Position numbers and translations under genes: made by a program
Notes under the pieces: model-generated
What the model was told of the DNA's origin: nothing
Databases searched by the model: none
The model's input: the letters and a program-made list of their open reading frames with translations, nothing else
Part shown: piece by piece, positions 21,268 through 33,740 of the stretch
How positions within the stretch are numbered: position 1 is the stretch's first letter
Layout: the number at the start of each line of letters is the position of its first letter
Assembly (NCBI GenBank): GCA_026315105.1
Contig: CM048755.1
Span: forward strand, 212,214,333-212,278,332
Length of the DNA stretch: 64,000 nucleotides
From: Locusta migratoria
Lineage: Eukaryota; Arthropoda; Insecta; Orthoptera; Acrididae
Reading direction: 5' to 3'

Positions 21268-22658
21268 GGTAATCATTTGATTGTACACAGAGTGTGAAAT
21301 TTCACGTCAGACGATAGACTCTCCCTGCGACACCATTAATAATGGCGATATCGCTATTCATACTAAAGAAGTCACAAAAATTGGCACTTTAATAAACCTC
21401 AAACTTTCGCCTTCAGAATAGCGTCATTTGGCATTACAGAGTGCCAATCTACAACGGCAAGATGACTTGAATTTGTCTCGATTCTTGATGTTATCACTGT
21501 GTTCAGCCTGTTATTCCCAGAAAGATCCTCGTTTAAAGACGTTCGCTTGTCAACAAGGCTGATAGTTAATATCTGCCGTATGTGATTCAATTGTAGAAGT
21601 TTTCCAATACTCCCTCACCGTATTTCAATTAATTAAACTCCATTCTGTACTGCAATAACACTGGAAAAAGTGACACTATTGAAACTATTTTTACATGTTC
21701 AAATTAACTGACGCACAGAGAATAGTTTTTGCAACAATTTCATCGCATGAAAGCAGAATATCCCCACACGTGCCGGCATTCTACATTCTGCGAGTAATTC
21801 CGCATATAATGAAAATCTTTTTTTAATTTTTGCAAAGTTCCAGTATATCATCGTAATAATAAGACTTCACTAGAAGCTATTTTAACAATACCTCCTAACA
21901 CAGTAGAGAGGAAAAAGGGGTTTTGGGTCAATCTGGAACTCCCGAGCGGGAAATTGTAACTGTAGAGAGTGATGGCGGTGATTCTTGTTTCAGCGGCACA
22001 CCTGTATCAGGCATCTACGGGAGATGCCGATTTTGGGAATCGATAGGATACTTGTACAGGAGACTGAGGGAACTCACGAATAACGATATATATTGAATCT
22101 TATCTACTACTACTACTACTAGTACTACACTGATGACAATCACCAAGAAAAGCAAAGGATACATCTGTTGCCTCAACAAAAGTCAATGTCAAAGTTCTTT
22201 GGGGAAGAACCCAATAAAACTAGCCTTCCTAGCAGCATTACATGGAAGGCCGCACACCCTGGGACGGGGGGGGGGGGGCAACGATACAGATCCAGCGCCC
22301 AAATAGTATGACTGAGAACTCGCTCTGATGCAGAAACCAGTGGTTTAAAGTCTAGTGTGTAAGCGCTATGTTTCCCAATTTACCCGTGCTTAGCAGTTCC
22401 TGTTGTCCACCTAAAAAGTGAGGCATTTAAAACTGTTTCTCGGAATATTTAGAAAAATACAAATCGGATTAAAGAAGTTGTAATAAAAGTTGTTCACGTC
22501 GAAGAGGACCATCCATTAATATAAAGCTCGACTCTCCTGCACACACCTCTGCGGGGGGGGGGGGGGGGCGTCTGAAATATAAAATATGAACCTTTATTTT
22601 TTATCGCATATTTGGATTCTTCTTAAAGAAATATGCAACTTTTGCATGAAATCTTGTT
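21268..22658. other. No gene; (TAC)n and two G runs (unit 2)
   Basis: Copy of 14801-16190. The (TAC)n run is shorter, the first G run shorter and the second G run longer than in unit 1. Confidence 0.6.
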
Positions 22659-22955
22659 TTACACTTCATGATAGATGGCGCTATAATCAGAAAAAATTAA
22701 AAAATGACAAAAAATGGTAATATCTCTAACAAGTAGACATCGGACTCTTTCTCTGGGTGTAACACTTCCAGTGTAAGAGATCAGTTGGACAATACTGCGA
22801 AGACTCGTAGCAAAACGAACATTACCATCAGGGAACAGATTAGCATATCTTTGACGAGTTTGTTCAACATTCCAGTGAGCCTCAAAGTTCGATAAAACGA
22901 TATGTACTCTCTCTGCAACCGCTAACATCGAGGAAGACTTGCGTAGAGATGTGTA
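22659..22955. other. No recognisable gene
   Basis: Unique-looking DNA after the duplication. An 89-codon minus-strand frame (22659-22928) shows no family I recognise. Confidence 0.4.
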
Positions 22956-22967
22956 CAGTCCGAATCA

Positions 22968-23156
22968 AATGTTTTTATAGCTTAGGGGACTTAAGTACGG
23001 GGTCATCAGTCCATAAACTTACAAACTACTTATGAACTAGCTAACACTAAGGATGGCACAAATATCCATGCCCGAGGGGGGATTCGAACCCCCGACCGTA
23101 GTGGCCGTGCAGACCGTGACTGGCGCGTCTCAGTCCCCTCGGACACCGCGGCCAGC
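22968..23156 (-). mobile_element. tRNA-derived SINE, type A
   Basis: Minus strand, full length, intact B box (plus reads GGGGATTCGAACCCCC). TSD CAGTCCGAATCA (12 bp) at 22956-22967 and 23157-23168. Confidence 0.94.
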
Positions 23157-23373
23157 CAGTCCGAATCACCGAAGTACAATAAAAAATCTGATCACTGTCT
23201 GAGAGAATGATTGCAGTATGTGCATCATTAGATTTTGAGAGGTTGACATGATAGCATTATCAAACACATCAAAATCTGTACTTTGATTCTCCTAATCTGA
23301 TGTGTATATGTATATATATATATACTAGTGTCTTTCGGACATGCCATTTTTGATCCTGTAGTTATTATATATT

Positions 23374-23959
23374 GATATTCGCGGAGTGTATGACATTAAC
23401 TGTGAATGGGTAAAGTTGAATATGCGTACCCAGCCGGGATTCGAATCGGGGTCTCTTGCTTTTGGTGCGCTGATCCCTGCACCATTGGGGACACAGCGAG
23501 TATCACATCTGCACGGAATTACTCAAGCACGCGTCCTGTCAGATACAAATTTGGAGCTTTACCATACCCACTAAAACTCAAACTCGTAGTCACTTTGTAC
23601 TAATTACCGTAAGACTAAAGGCCTAGAAGTGCCTCCGCAGCGAACTTATACAATTTACCGATGACGGACAATGATCCTATCTTCACTGCGGAGGCACTCC
23701 TAAGCCCTTACTCTTACGGGAATTAGTACAAAGTGACTACGAGTTTGAGTTCTAGTGCGCAGGGTAAAGTTGCGAATTTGTATATCTGACGGGAGGCTTT
23801 CTTGAGTAATTACGTGCAGATGTGCAGATCGCTCTGTCCCCAGTGGTGTGGGGGTCAGCGCAACTGCCTAGAACGTAGGAAACTCGGGTTCGAATCCCGG
23901 CTGGATACACATTTTCAACTTTACCCATTCGCAGTTAATGTCATACATTCCGTGAATAT
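23374..23959. mobile_element. 586-bp palindromic foldback element with tRNA-like arms
   Basis: Two ~270-bp inverted arms (about 23374-23640 and 23686-23959) meet at a 45-nt loop (23641-23685) bounded by AGTGCCTCCGCAG and its complement. Each arm includes a tRNA-like B box (GGGTTCGAATCCCGG at about 23887 on plus; GGGATTCGAATCGGGG in the left arm). It looks like two copies of one tRNA-related repeat fused head to head, or a foldback DNA transposon that captured it. No TSD identified. Confidence 0.85.
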
Positions 23960-24982
23960 GATGTGTATTTGTATGAGACAATTCCGTTTTTCAACAATTT
24001 TCGACTCATTTTTATTTTTGCCTCTTACAACGTTATCTATCATGAAATGAATAAAATGCTTCACGCAAAAGTTACACGGAGTATTCAAATCTGCAATAAA
24101 AATAACGGTTCCTAATTAAGATTTAAAAGCTACCCACCCCAGTTACGGGGGTTGGTGCAGAGGGGTCGAGCTCTACGTTAATGGATGACCCTCTTAGAAG
24201 GGAACTTCGTTCATAGGAACTTTTTAAAATCCGTTTTGTATTTTTCCAAATATTCCGGAAAACAGATCTGAATGTCTCACCCTGTATTTGTTTTAGCCAA
24301 TGTGACTTGTAGCTGGCCACTTCATCTAGCAAACAACGTTTCAGCCCTGTCCCCTCTTGCTGCCCCGTGGCTGGGGATGTGACCGACTTTTGCAGTAAGA
24401 AACTCCATACTTCGTAGCGACATAGTTCAATGAAAAGAAACGTCTTTGTGCTGCCCAGTATGGTGTACAACAATAATTTTTGTCTTATGGCCACGCCCTT
24501 ACAGCTGAGAGTGGGGGTACAATACTAGCAGTGTTTTCAATTTACCCTCTCACTCTACCCTCGAGATCCAACTGGTGTTTTTGTTCTCAGGCATTGGTAT
24601 CATCTTTGTTACGTTAAGACGTGCCTGTTGGCAACCAAGTATTATTGTGATACCTTAGAAAAGCGTCTAGGACCTATATGAAGTTACCTGTTTATTCTCC
24701 GAAAGGAAACCTGTACTCTGCAACCGTCGCTCACGGCGTCTGCAGTTTTCAAGGAAATTTCTGTACTGAATACTTTCCGTAACCTATATGCCACCAATTT
24801 AGTCTGCTATCTGCGACGGTCTCTAGTTTCCTAGCTTGGAGTAAGCCTTTTTGGCTCCACATGGCATCGTCGCAATTCTCTAGACAATACATGACACGCT
24901 TTCATATTAATATATATTAAATTACAAAGTTATTTAAATTTTAACTGATCTCTTCCAAACCTGTGGGTATGAATAATGAGTC
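23960..24982. other. No recognisable gene
   Basis: A 123-codon minus-strand frame at 24123-24494 has no recognisable domain; nothing else seen. Confidence 0.45.
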
Positions 24983-24994
24983 TTGTTCGCCTGA

Positions 24995-25192
24995 GCCGTG
25001 GCGGAGTGGCCGAGCGCTTTGAGGCGCTATGCTCCGATGCGCGAGGCCGTTCCCCGTCGGGGTTCGAATCCTCCCTCGGGCATGGATGTCTGTGTTGTCT
25101 TCAGTGTAAGTTAGTTGATAAGCAGTTGTAAGTTTAGGGACTGATGACCCCACAGTTAAGTCACATAAGCTAAACAAACATTTGAACATTTT
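24995..25192 (+). mobile_element. tRNA-derived SINE, type C
   Basis: Head GGCGGAGTGGCCGAGCGCTT, a variable-arm-like GGCGCTATGCTCCGATGCGC and B box GGGTTCGAATCC. Body and tail follow type A (GGGACTGATGACCCCACAG ... TTTGAACATT). Near-perfect TSD TTGTTCGC(C/T)TGA at 24983-24994 and 25193-25204. Confidence 0.92.
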
Positions 25193-25294
25193 TTGTTCGC
25201 TTGACCTGACACGGTTCGAATTTTTTCTTTGGAGTCGTGATACACGATAAACGAAAAAGAAGGAATAAATTATATAATTTTAATTTTATCTGAT

Positions 25295-26215
25295 ACTAGC
25301 TTAAACCCGCGGCTCCGCTCGAATGTTGGTTGATTATGATAGATAATGCGCGAAACGTAAAATCGATGTTTTTTAAAGAGACGCATTAAAAGAAATTTCT
25401 TTTTTACTGCTGTATGTATTTATTCTTATATTTCCTTATTCGTATGCTTCTCCTTACATAGAAAGAGCAGAAGACAATGTAGCACGCATAGACCAAAGAT
25501 ATGGTCTGTGGCATCACGTTTCTCTGTATGTAACTTCCTTGCTATAGAGTCGCAAACGACATCGCTGGCCTTCAGTCCGAATTTTTGTATAATTTGACGA
25601 CTTTCAGCCACTATATCTTCCACCCCCTTATAGCTATCGGCATAGAACTGCTATGGTGTACCACGGGAGACTTCGGACAACAATTACACACAGACCATTC
25701 GTTTGTGTTCTGTAGTTTCCGCTGCAGAGCGAAATATTAACACACACGCACATAGAATTTTATATACACCGACAACTTTCCATCCCAATATACTCCACCA
25801 TTTTATCATTATCAACTCTCAAGCAACAATGCAACCAATAAACTCATTTTCAAAGACTAAATATAATTTTCAAAAATTAATTATTGTTCCGCATTATAAT
25901 CTTCAAATTACTAAATATCTAACAAATCGCTATAAAACCGTGCCTAAAACCTTCCTCAGGTATAAATTAGTAACTGTACAAATATTTAAGTCTCTGTCTT
26001 GTCGTTCGGACGTGATAAGCGTACACCGAACAGACATTCACATTAATATATATAGATAAATAGCTATTCGATCGCCATAAAACCGTGCCTAAAGCTTTCC
26101 ACGGGTAGACATTAGTAACAGTACAAATTTTTAGCTCTTTATGTCTTGTGGTTCAGACGTGATAAATGTACACAGAACAGACATTCACATTTATAGATAT
26201 AGATTACAAACGAAA
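25295..26215. repeat. LINE 3'-UTR-like repeat with an internal ~150-bp tandem duplication
   Basis: Begins with CTTAAACCCGCGGCTCCGCT, a motif widespread at arthropod repeat ends. A ~140-bp block occurs twice in tandem, at about 25922-26060 and 26073-26205. Each has ATAAAACCGTGCCTAAA, a TTAGTAAC(T/A)GTACAAAT stretch and ACAGACATTCACATT. It resembles LINE 3' ends known from Orthoptera (recall). A 118-codon frame here is unsupported. Confidence 0.65.
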
Positions 26216-26440
26216 ATTATGTGTGATATTCCACTCCACAACCAATTAAAAGAACAAAAGGCAAAGGTCTTCTAGCTACAAAAGCAAGACAATAATTACT
26301 TGGGATACATGCTTACAATATAAAACCACGAAATTATTCGTCCATATAAGGAATCAGTAGCAGAACGCCCCTCTCTTGGACAGGACGGAATCTATGTGTG
26401 GGGCTTTCCCTGTATAATATTTCAAATTCTGTCTGAAGGT

Positions 26441-26446
<6 letters not shown>

Positions 26447-26491
<45 letters not shown>
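26447..26491. repeat. (TG)n microsatellite
   Basis: About 22 uninterrupted TG repeats. Confidence 0.98.
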
Positions 26492-26494
<3 letters not shown>

Positions 26495-27679
26495 ACTTAT
26501 GAAACATTTAAATAAATATTAAATTTCAGATAGCATAGGAGAAAGGCACTCTAAAAATTAAAATTACAAAATTTTAATGGGATTTCTCATTTCTCCTTGA
26601 ACATCAAACTATTTGGAATCCTGAAAACCTGTAGGCTTTGAGCTTTTTCCATCATTACGATTCCTTTGTACGTGAACATCAACTACCCCAAACAGATTTT
26701 TTATCTAACGAAATTAATGTATTCGATATTTACGTAATTTACGAAATAATTTGAAAAGGTTCCTGTGATCATTCCTAAAAACGTATTTGCATCTCTGAAA
26801 ATAGTATTCGATAAAATATTCACCAAGTCGTCAATAAGACTGGCACCATGGCCCGTCATCCTTGCTTTGCTTTTTTACGGTAAAGTCTCTTGGAGTGAAT
26901 TCGACTGAATAGCATTTCCTTCTGGTACCACGGATGGAGACGGTCTTATTTACACAGCTAAAAAGCGATTCAGAGGTATTCATACATCCGGCGGCACTGC
27001 CTTCATTTTTATTTAGCGCTCCCCCTCTTGAAGGTAGCTGTAATCAGGCCAGGGAAGACGTATCGGCAAACAGAAACGCTTCCTCACCATTCCGCGTGGT
27101 ATGCAGAGTACTCGAAAATTTCTTTATTTCATGCTGTGCGAACGCTTATTGAATAACACACGTTCACGTGGGGTATGTAGCTGAATTTATGATTTTTCAT
27201 AAGGCGTTCAGGGTTAGCCATTATAGTTATCAGCAGATATATAGTTACAGCTAAGTGTCCCTCAGGATTATGAAGCTGGATTACTTTAATCATTACTTTG
27301 TTTCAACTGCGTACCATATACGCAGTTTTTAAGCTCATTACAATATGAAAGTGAAATGCATTTACCTATCCACGATGGAGTGTATGTTATTTCCCGCCGT
27401 GCAACCGTAATCACGTCAGAAACCTTTTCACACAAATCTCCGGAGTAAATATGACAAATATGCAAATGCGACGTCCAAAAATACTTTCTGTACTCAATAT
27501 CAGCAACCTCTGTAGCTGTGCTTATTCCATGACTATTGCTACTTCGGTGTATTTCACATTAAACGTTTAACGTACTTCAACAAAGATAATCAAATTAGCA
27601 TTCAGTTGTTAGTAGTATAAGTATAGGTGCTGTACTTTTTTGGATTTCATAGAGCACATACGTACACATTGTAACTACA
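26492..27679. other. No recognisable gene
   Basis: AT-rich, short frames only. Confidence 0.5.
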
Positions 27680-27680
27680 A

Positions 27681-27870
27681 AAATGTTTGTCAAGCTTAAG
27701 GGACTTAACTGCGGGGTCATCAGTCACTAAACTTACAAACTGCTTATGAACTACCTTATACTAAATACGACACAAACATCCATGCCCGAAGGGGGATTCG
27801 AACCCCCGACGGGGAACGGCCTCGCGCATCGTAGCATAGCGCCTCAATGCGCTCGGCAGCTCCGCCGCGG
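27681..27870 (-). mobile_element. tRNA-derived SINE, type C
   Basis: Minus strand; B box on plus reads GGGGGATTCGAACCCCC, head CGCGCATCGTAGCATAGCGC. TSD ATT(G/A)TAACTACA at 27669-27680 and 27872-27883, one mismatch. Confidence 0.9.
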
Positions 27871-27883
27871 CATTATAACTACA

Positions 27884-29070
27884 TTAACAGCTGTATATGC
27901 CTTGAATTTTCAAACCAATAACAGAGTGCTTCCTATCGGTTGGAGGAAAAGGGTGAGTGAACACAAAGAGAAATTTGTAAGGAGCCAACAAAGAACCACT
28001 AGAAATAAAAAGATTCATACATAGTGTAAAATCAGAAGTGAATTTCTAAGACACAGACTATTCTTCTTCACGCAAGTAGCAAGCTTCAAGTAACACAGTA
28101 GGGGACTATCCCGAACTACCTGTCTGATCATTGTCAATCTCCTGCACTTCTGAACAGTGATTAGTTGTAGAGAACTGACAAATTATTGCTGTGTACAGAA
28201 TGACCGAGCTATGATTGTGGGCTACAGGATAGGCGTTGAATTCCAGGATGGTAAAGTCATGATTGACACTGAAGTGATTTATTTAGGAAAAGGAATGCAG
28301 GGGCCTACATAGGCAGGGAAAATGCGGTAATATCGCCTCTCTTCAAGACCGATCCGAGGCGTGCCGTAGCTATTAACACAGAGAGTGACTCGTGGCCCCG
28401 CTACCGGTATAAAAGATCCGGTAAAAGTTTATTGTTCGTCTGGGCCGCGCCGCAGCATCAGCGCTGACGATGGTACGGCAAGTCGGTCCTCGCCTCACTG
28501 CTTTGGCCGTGCAAATCGGCTCGAAATTATCACGCCAGTTACGGAATTGATAACAATAAATTTGCGCAATAAAACTGTTATGAAACAGGTGTATTCAGTC
28601 TGCGGATAAAAGGTTCCTAAAACAAATTTGATGAAATTGTGAGGCAAAGCATCGATTTCAGGGGATACGAACTCCAACAATAAGAAAAGTGATGAGTTGA
28701 AACACAAGTGACTAGGGAAGGTAGTCGAAAAAGGTGCGACATCATGTGTAATCACATCATTGGTCTGTTTCACTTCGCGGAGACATTAATTACTTAAAAT
28801 GTTTACCAGGGCTATTTGTGAGACTAGGTGGCTCCACAACTGCATGGCTTTCATCTGATATAATCGTTGCCCAGCAAGATGATGTACTACTTCATTTGGG
28901 GATTGCATGTTCGTGAATTTCAAAAGCAAATATTTACCGCCACGAGAATTGAAAAGTGTGGTTCACTGTTCTGGTAACCTCGTTCCACAGAGAACCCTCC
29001 GTCATCTTCTTTCTGTGGGGTGATATTAAGGATACCACGATTCGAGCGTAGGTATGAGACATCATAGATG
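27884..29070. other. No recognisable gene
   Basis: Short frames only; no repeat family recognised. Confidence 0.45.
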
Positions 29071-29083
29071 TCAACAGAAGTTT

Positions 29084-29282
29084 CAAATGTTCAGATGTTT
29101 GTTAAGGTTAAGGGACTTAACTACGGGGTCATCAGTCCCTAAACTTACAAACTACTTATGAACTACCTACAACTAAGGACGGCACAAATATCCATGCCCG
29201 AGGCGGGATTCGAACCCCCGACCGTATTGACCGTGCAGACCGTGACTGAAGCGCCTCATTCCCCTCGGCCACCGCGGCCGGC
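29084..29282 (-). mobile_element. tRNA-derived SINE, type A
   Basis: Minus strand, full length. TSD TCAACAGAAGTTT (13 bp) at 29071-29083 and 29283-29295. Confidence 0.94.
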
Positions 29283-29295
29283 TCAACAGAAGTTT

Positions 29296-29679
29296 ACTGA
29301 TGCAGTTGGCATTATCACTCAGACGTGTTGCAGCGACAATGGCAAATTATAGGGCACTGCCTTAATAACCTTTTTCCTACTAGTGGAGCCTTTACAGACG
29401 TATACTAATTAGGATAAAGAACTTGAAATACGCAGGTTGTTTTAAAAATCCTTTCATCAGACATCAAAGATTACATATTACGTCCTGGGGGACACTTTTT
29501 TGAGAGACTAACATTTGCCCATGCCTCCAGGTGATACTTAGCCAAGCATCTTTTAATTTGCAAGTTCTGGAGCGACGAGATTTCGCTGAATTAGAAGATT
29601 CTATTAAAGACATGTGCTGCATACTTCCTACCACTGTAAACTGGTATCGTAATTTTTCACTATGAAATTATAGGAATGG
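29296..29679. other. No recognisable gene
   Basis: Nothing supported. Confidence 0.45.
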
Positions 29680-30145
29680 CTGTATCTAGGCGGCGATATG
29701 CATCCACTGTCGTGACAAAAGTGCTGGGATGGCAATAGACACAGGAACAGATGGCGGCAGTAGAGCGTACAGAAGGTAGAAATAGACGGCGCGCTGGTAG
29801 ATCCGTTATTTGTTCCCCGACGATTCACCTGAAAAGGTTTCCGGCCGTGATTGTGGCCGCAGGACAATATTTAACAGACTAAGAACACGGAATGGTTACT
29901 GGAGCTACACGCAATGGACACTATATCGGAAATTGTCTAGGAATTTAATATTCCGAGGTGTGCAATGTCAAGAGCCTGCCGAGACTTCCAAATTTCAGGG
30001 CTTATTTCTAAACATATATGATGTAGTGGCCCGCTACTAGCAGTTAAGGAACGTGAGCAGCGGAGTTTGTGTAGACTTGTCGGTGCTAACAGCCAACCAC
30101 CATTGCTTGAAATAACCGGAGTGTCAGTAAGGAACATGCGAAGTT
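29680..30145 (+). pseudogene. Tc1-like element, 5' end and DNA-binding region relic
   Basis: The left end holds CACTGTCGTGACAAAAGTG followed by a leader. Plus-strand coding traces follow from about 29865: NRLRTRNGYWSYTQWTLY in one frame, and a shifted reading near 29925-30000 matching SEIV...FNIPR, then CRDFQISG. That is the helix-turn-helix part of a Tc1-type transposase. The catalytic half is missing; homology fades after about 30145. The family resembles the element at 52357-53527 in style but not in sequence. Confidence 0.65.
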
Positions 30146-31399
30146 CAATGAAAACGGTAAAATAACACGGGAAGTCAGCATAATTGATATTATTCCCGTC
30201 ACGTATTTAAAAAATTTCAACACCACAACTAACAGAAAAAGAAAGAATGGAAAATTACAGTTAAGCTTCCCGTTGTAGCTGTCACATTACCATGAAAGGA
30301 AAGAGAGAAGTTTTATATAAATACGCACAGGTCACCGATATGGGGAAAGAACTTAATGACATTAAGCGCAAGAGAGCACCTAAAATAATAGAAGATACAC
30401 GTTAGGTAGCAAAGTCAGAAAACCATTGATCTCCTACATGTACTTGAAACAAATGACACAAACTAGGAGCAACGTATGTGAAGAAACTGTCAGGAGGCAA
30501 GTAAGACAGAAAGGTTACATAGCTCAAAATTTTGTGTCTGTTATAAATATACAATAAGAGTTTATGTAACATGTACGAGAGTAAATACGAATAAAATAAA
30601 GTAACGTATGAATTCTTTTTTGATATCCTTGACGAAGCAACTGGTATTCGAAAGAACATTCAGATGATGATAACTGAACCGATACTAGTTTCTAGTAATA
30701 CCTCCTTCCTGTGTTTTAAAACAAAATCACATTCCTAATACCACAACCAAGAGTTCAAATTATAGAAACGAAGTACTCCTAGTTTTGTTCTATGTAGGTA
30801 TCAAAAATATATCACAATTGGAATAAGATTGGAACTCCGTAAGACAGAAGCCAAAGACCAAAAACCAGTTTCGAAAACAAATATCTAAGCAATGAAAAAA
30901 ATCTCAATTTTGTTGATCCACAACTGCTGAAGGTGAACGCCCTAATGGATGGTGTAAATCGTATAGAGGCAAAGAAAATATGGTAAAAGAGGACGATACT
31001 AAGGTCGTAGGATAGAATACTTGTGGAGAGTTTAATAAATTATAGTTGAACAGAAAAACGACCATGATGTTACATTTAAGTGAAAGGAAGTAAGTGAGTA
31101 TTTAACGTCAATGACGACATAACGACAGATGGATCAGAAACTCGTGTTATACAACAATGTTAAGGAAATCTGCAGAGTTCTTTCCAATGGAACAATAGCA
31201 GTGCTTCGCTGCATCGTTTTACTGGTACGGAAAAAAAGAAAGAAAAAAAACTGCTGGACGCCAAGCTGTGGAGACCAACTCCATTCCTTACGACTCTGCG
31301 TCTTGTGTTTTAATCGTTGCGCCAATGGACTCGATATACGCTTCAAAGGGGCAACATAAAAGAAATATCTTCACAAATAAGATACTCATACTCTGAGTA
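30146..31399. other. No recognisable gene
   Basis: AT-rich sequence; nothing supported on either strand. Confidence 0.5.
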
Positions 31400-32480
31400 T
31401 ATTCACGGTACACTGTTGGTCACCCAAATTGCGACATCCTGAATGTAGCATCCAAATCACGTGCATTTGCAGCATGAGTGTGGCTACGAGTGATGCCATG
31501 ATTAGCACTGCAGTGAAGGCGCGCATCGCGGGCGCCAGTAGCGAAACCTTCAAACGCAATATAATGGGGGCACCGACGGCAGTGTGGACGTACAGGAATT
31601 GTTCTTTCTAGTAGCTGTTTTGCATAGGCAGCTTCGGTATGTCTCCTAGAATACAGCGAGCGTGTTTTGAGCATGTTGCGGAGTTAGAATGAAGAAGAAT
31701 ATGGGCTACACTTGTTTGGAACGCAACCATGTAAATATGATACGAATCTGTAATCACTGGATGAAGGAGGGAACGATGGACCGACGGGACCTATTGCAGC
31801 CACCTTGTTCCACCATTACACGTAAAAACAGGCATATTGTACGAGTGGCACTGATGGATCGTTCTGCGAGATCACGTATCATATCCGTCACTTGCTCATC
31901 ATCAGTGTCTGGGCGTACAACTCAATCTCTTTTCAGCAGAATGGGTTGTCCGCAAGGCGTCCGTTGATGTGTTTACCATTGAGTCAACACCACAGGCGAT
32001 TGCGTCGGCAATGGTGCGATGAACGCTGAACATGGACTGCCATATGCAACGACACTGTTTTCATCGATGAAAGTCGGTTCTCCTTGTACCACCACGGTGG
32101 TCGGAATAGAGTCTGGATAAACTGTGGGGAGAGACTGACTGTTACCTTACGCATAATCACAATTGCCCTGCGCCCGCTGTTATAGTTATGGGTGGTGTTA
32201 GATTCCATTCCCGCACCCCCTCCCCTCTCGCCCTAGTACAGAATGCCTGTACACTAACCAGCCAGCATTACAGCTCTGAAAATTTGGACTCTGTTCTCCT
32301 CACATACCTCCGAAGCTTGCCGACAGCCACATAGCAACAGGATAATGCGCTACCACATGTGGCATGAAATGTAAAGATTTCTCCATCGCCCATCGGCATG
32401 CATTATTGCCTTGATATCCCTGTTGTCCTGATCACTAGCCTATAAACAACGTGTGCGGTTAGGCTGACCTGGGATATACC
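31400..32480 (+). pseudogene. Tc1-like transposase pseudogene
   Basis: Plus strand. The N-terminal part reads IRICNHWMKEGTMDRRDL, then KNRHIVRVALMDRSARSRII. After a shift and one stop come LRRQWCDER and FIDESRFSLYHHGGRNRVWI, which contains the first catalytic D at about 32067. QQDNALPHVA at about 32337-32366 holds the second D. The third site reads PINNV (32439-32453) where PIENV is expected, so the catalytic E is replaced by N. Frameshifts, stops and that change make it dead. Confidence 0.82.
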
Positions 32481-33686
32481 ACCTCCTTTTTCACTTTTTC
32501 ACACGTGGTAGCAGCAAGGACGGTAATGACTCAAAAACACATTCGGAGTCTCTTTGATATAATGCCAAGGCATGCAGCATCCGTTATAGCCAGCGATGAC
32601 GGCAACACTCAATACTGATTTCATCAAGTTTCTCATTTCACTTGGAGCTGTACTTTCGACGATGTGATATTTGTACACCTTATTTTTTGGAAAATAAATT
32701 TCACTCTTGCAGCTCCGGCCATCTTCGTGTTGCATTTTTTGCATTGCCTACATTGTAGCAATACCGCCTCAACAGCATTTTTGGTGGTACGATTATTATT
32801 AAGCAATGAAAGGCAAATCAGTTACAGGAGATACAGTGCAGAGTGTAGTAACTAAGACGTTTGGATATGTCTACAGAAAGAAAGAGAATGATTTCAGTAA
32901 CGAAGTAATGCACAGCAATTACTAATTGGAAAAGATGGCGAGGTAACGGTTTTAGATATCGTTCGCTTTTGAGGTGATCGATAATTAGTTGTGCTACATC
33001 AGCCCTAACATTTATTATAAATACAAAAAATGGTCAGTTTGTACGGAAAGATATAAATGTTACCTGTTATATATGAAAACTAACAAACTTTTCGAAATGG
33101 ACTTTACGATACTGACTATGTGGTGAACTGATAGTTCATCATTATGCCATTTAAAATATTTTAGCACTCGAATTTTAAAATGACAGTTGTCCACCAATAC
33201 TAAATTGAGTAATAGAATTTGGTTAACGCGGTTATTTAACGGACCAATAAGGAGTGGGGGAATATAAGCATGATATAATATTGTGCAGTCGTACGCTAGG
33301 GGATGGAATAATTCGGCATCCAACATGACAGTTCCTTCTCTCCCTGCACTCAGAGATAAGTGTAGTTAAAAACAGAGTGCATGAAGTAGAGAATATGCAA
33401 CACATTTCTTTTATTCTTGTAGTACAGTGCACTTCACTGCTTCAATGAAGCACACGTAGTGTTCCGCTAATAACCGTCTACAATGCAACCTTAACTCATC
33501 TATAGGTATATGGATCATGGCAAGGAAGCCGGATATCCACATTTTGTACGAGCTCAGACCTGAGAAGGGGGCTAGGCTGGAAGCTGAGAAACCTTTGCCA
33601 CCGTTTCAGAGGTGACTTTCTTAATCTCCGATAAGGCCTCTTTTATTATCTTAGGAGCCCACTACTCTGGTAAATATTAAGAGCGT

Positions 33687-33740
<54 letters not shown>

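Larger units (their letters stand above)
16191..22658 (+). repeat. Tandem duplication, unit 2 (~6.47 kb)
   Basis: Second copy, head-to-tail with unit 1. Its right end (CATGAAATCTTGTT) leads into unrelated DNA (TTACACTTCATG), while the same end of unit 1 leads straight into the start of unit 2. The shared TT at the junction is 2 bp of microhomology. No TSD-like repeat flanks the pair, so replication slippage, end-joining or unequal exchange is more likely than transposition. An assembly artefact cannot be excluded from sequence alone. Confidence 0.93.

Noticed and set aside
9716..22658. The duplicated unit as a single 6.47 kb transposon
   Set aside because: The units have no terminal repeats or TSD and consist of unrelated nested relics, so segmental duplication is simpler.
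33685..33740. Cysteine-rich peptide encoded by the (GT)n tract
   Set aside because: Pure microsatellite translation.
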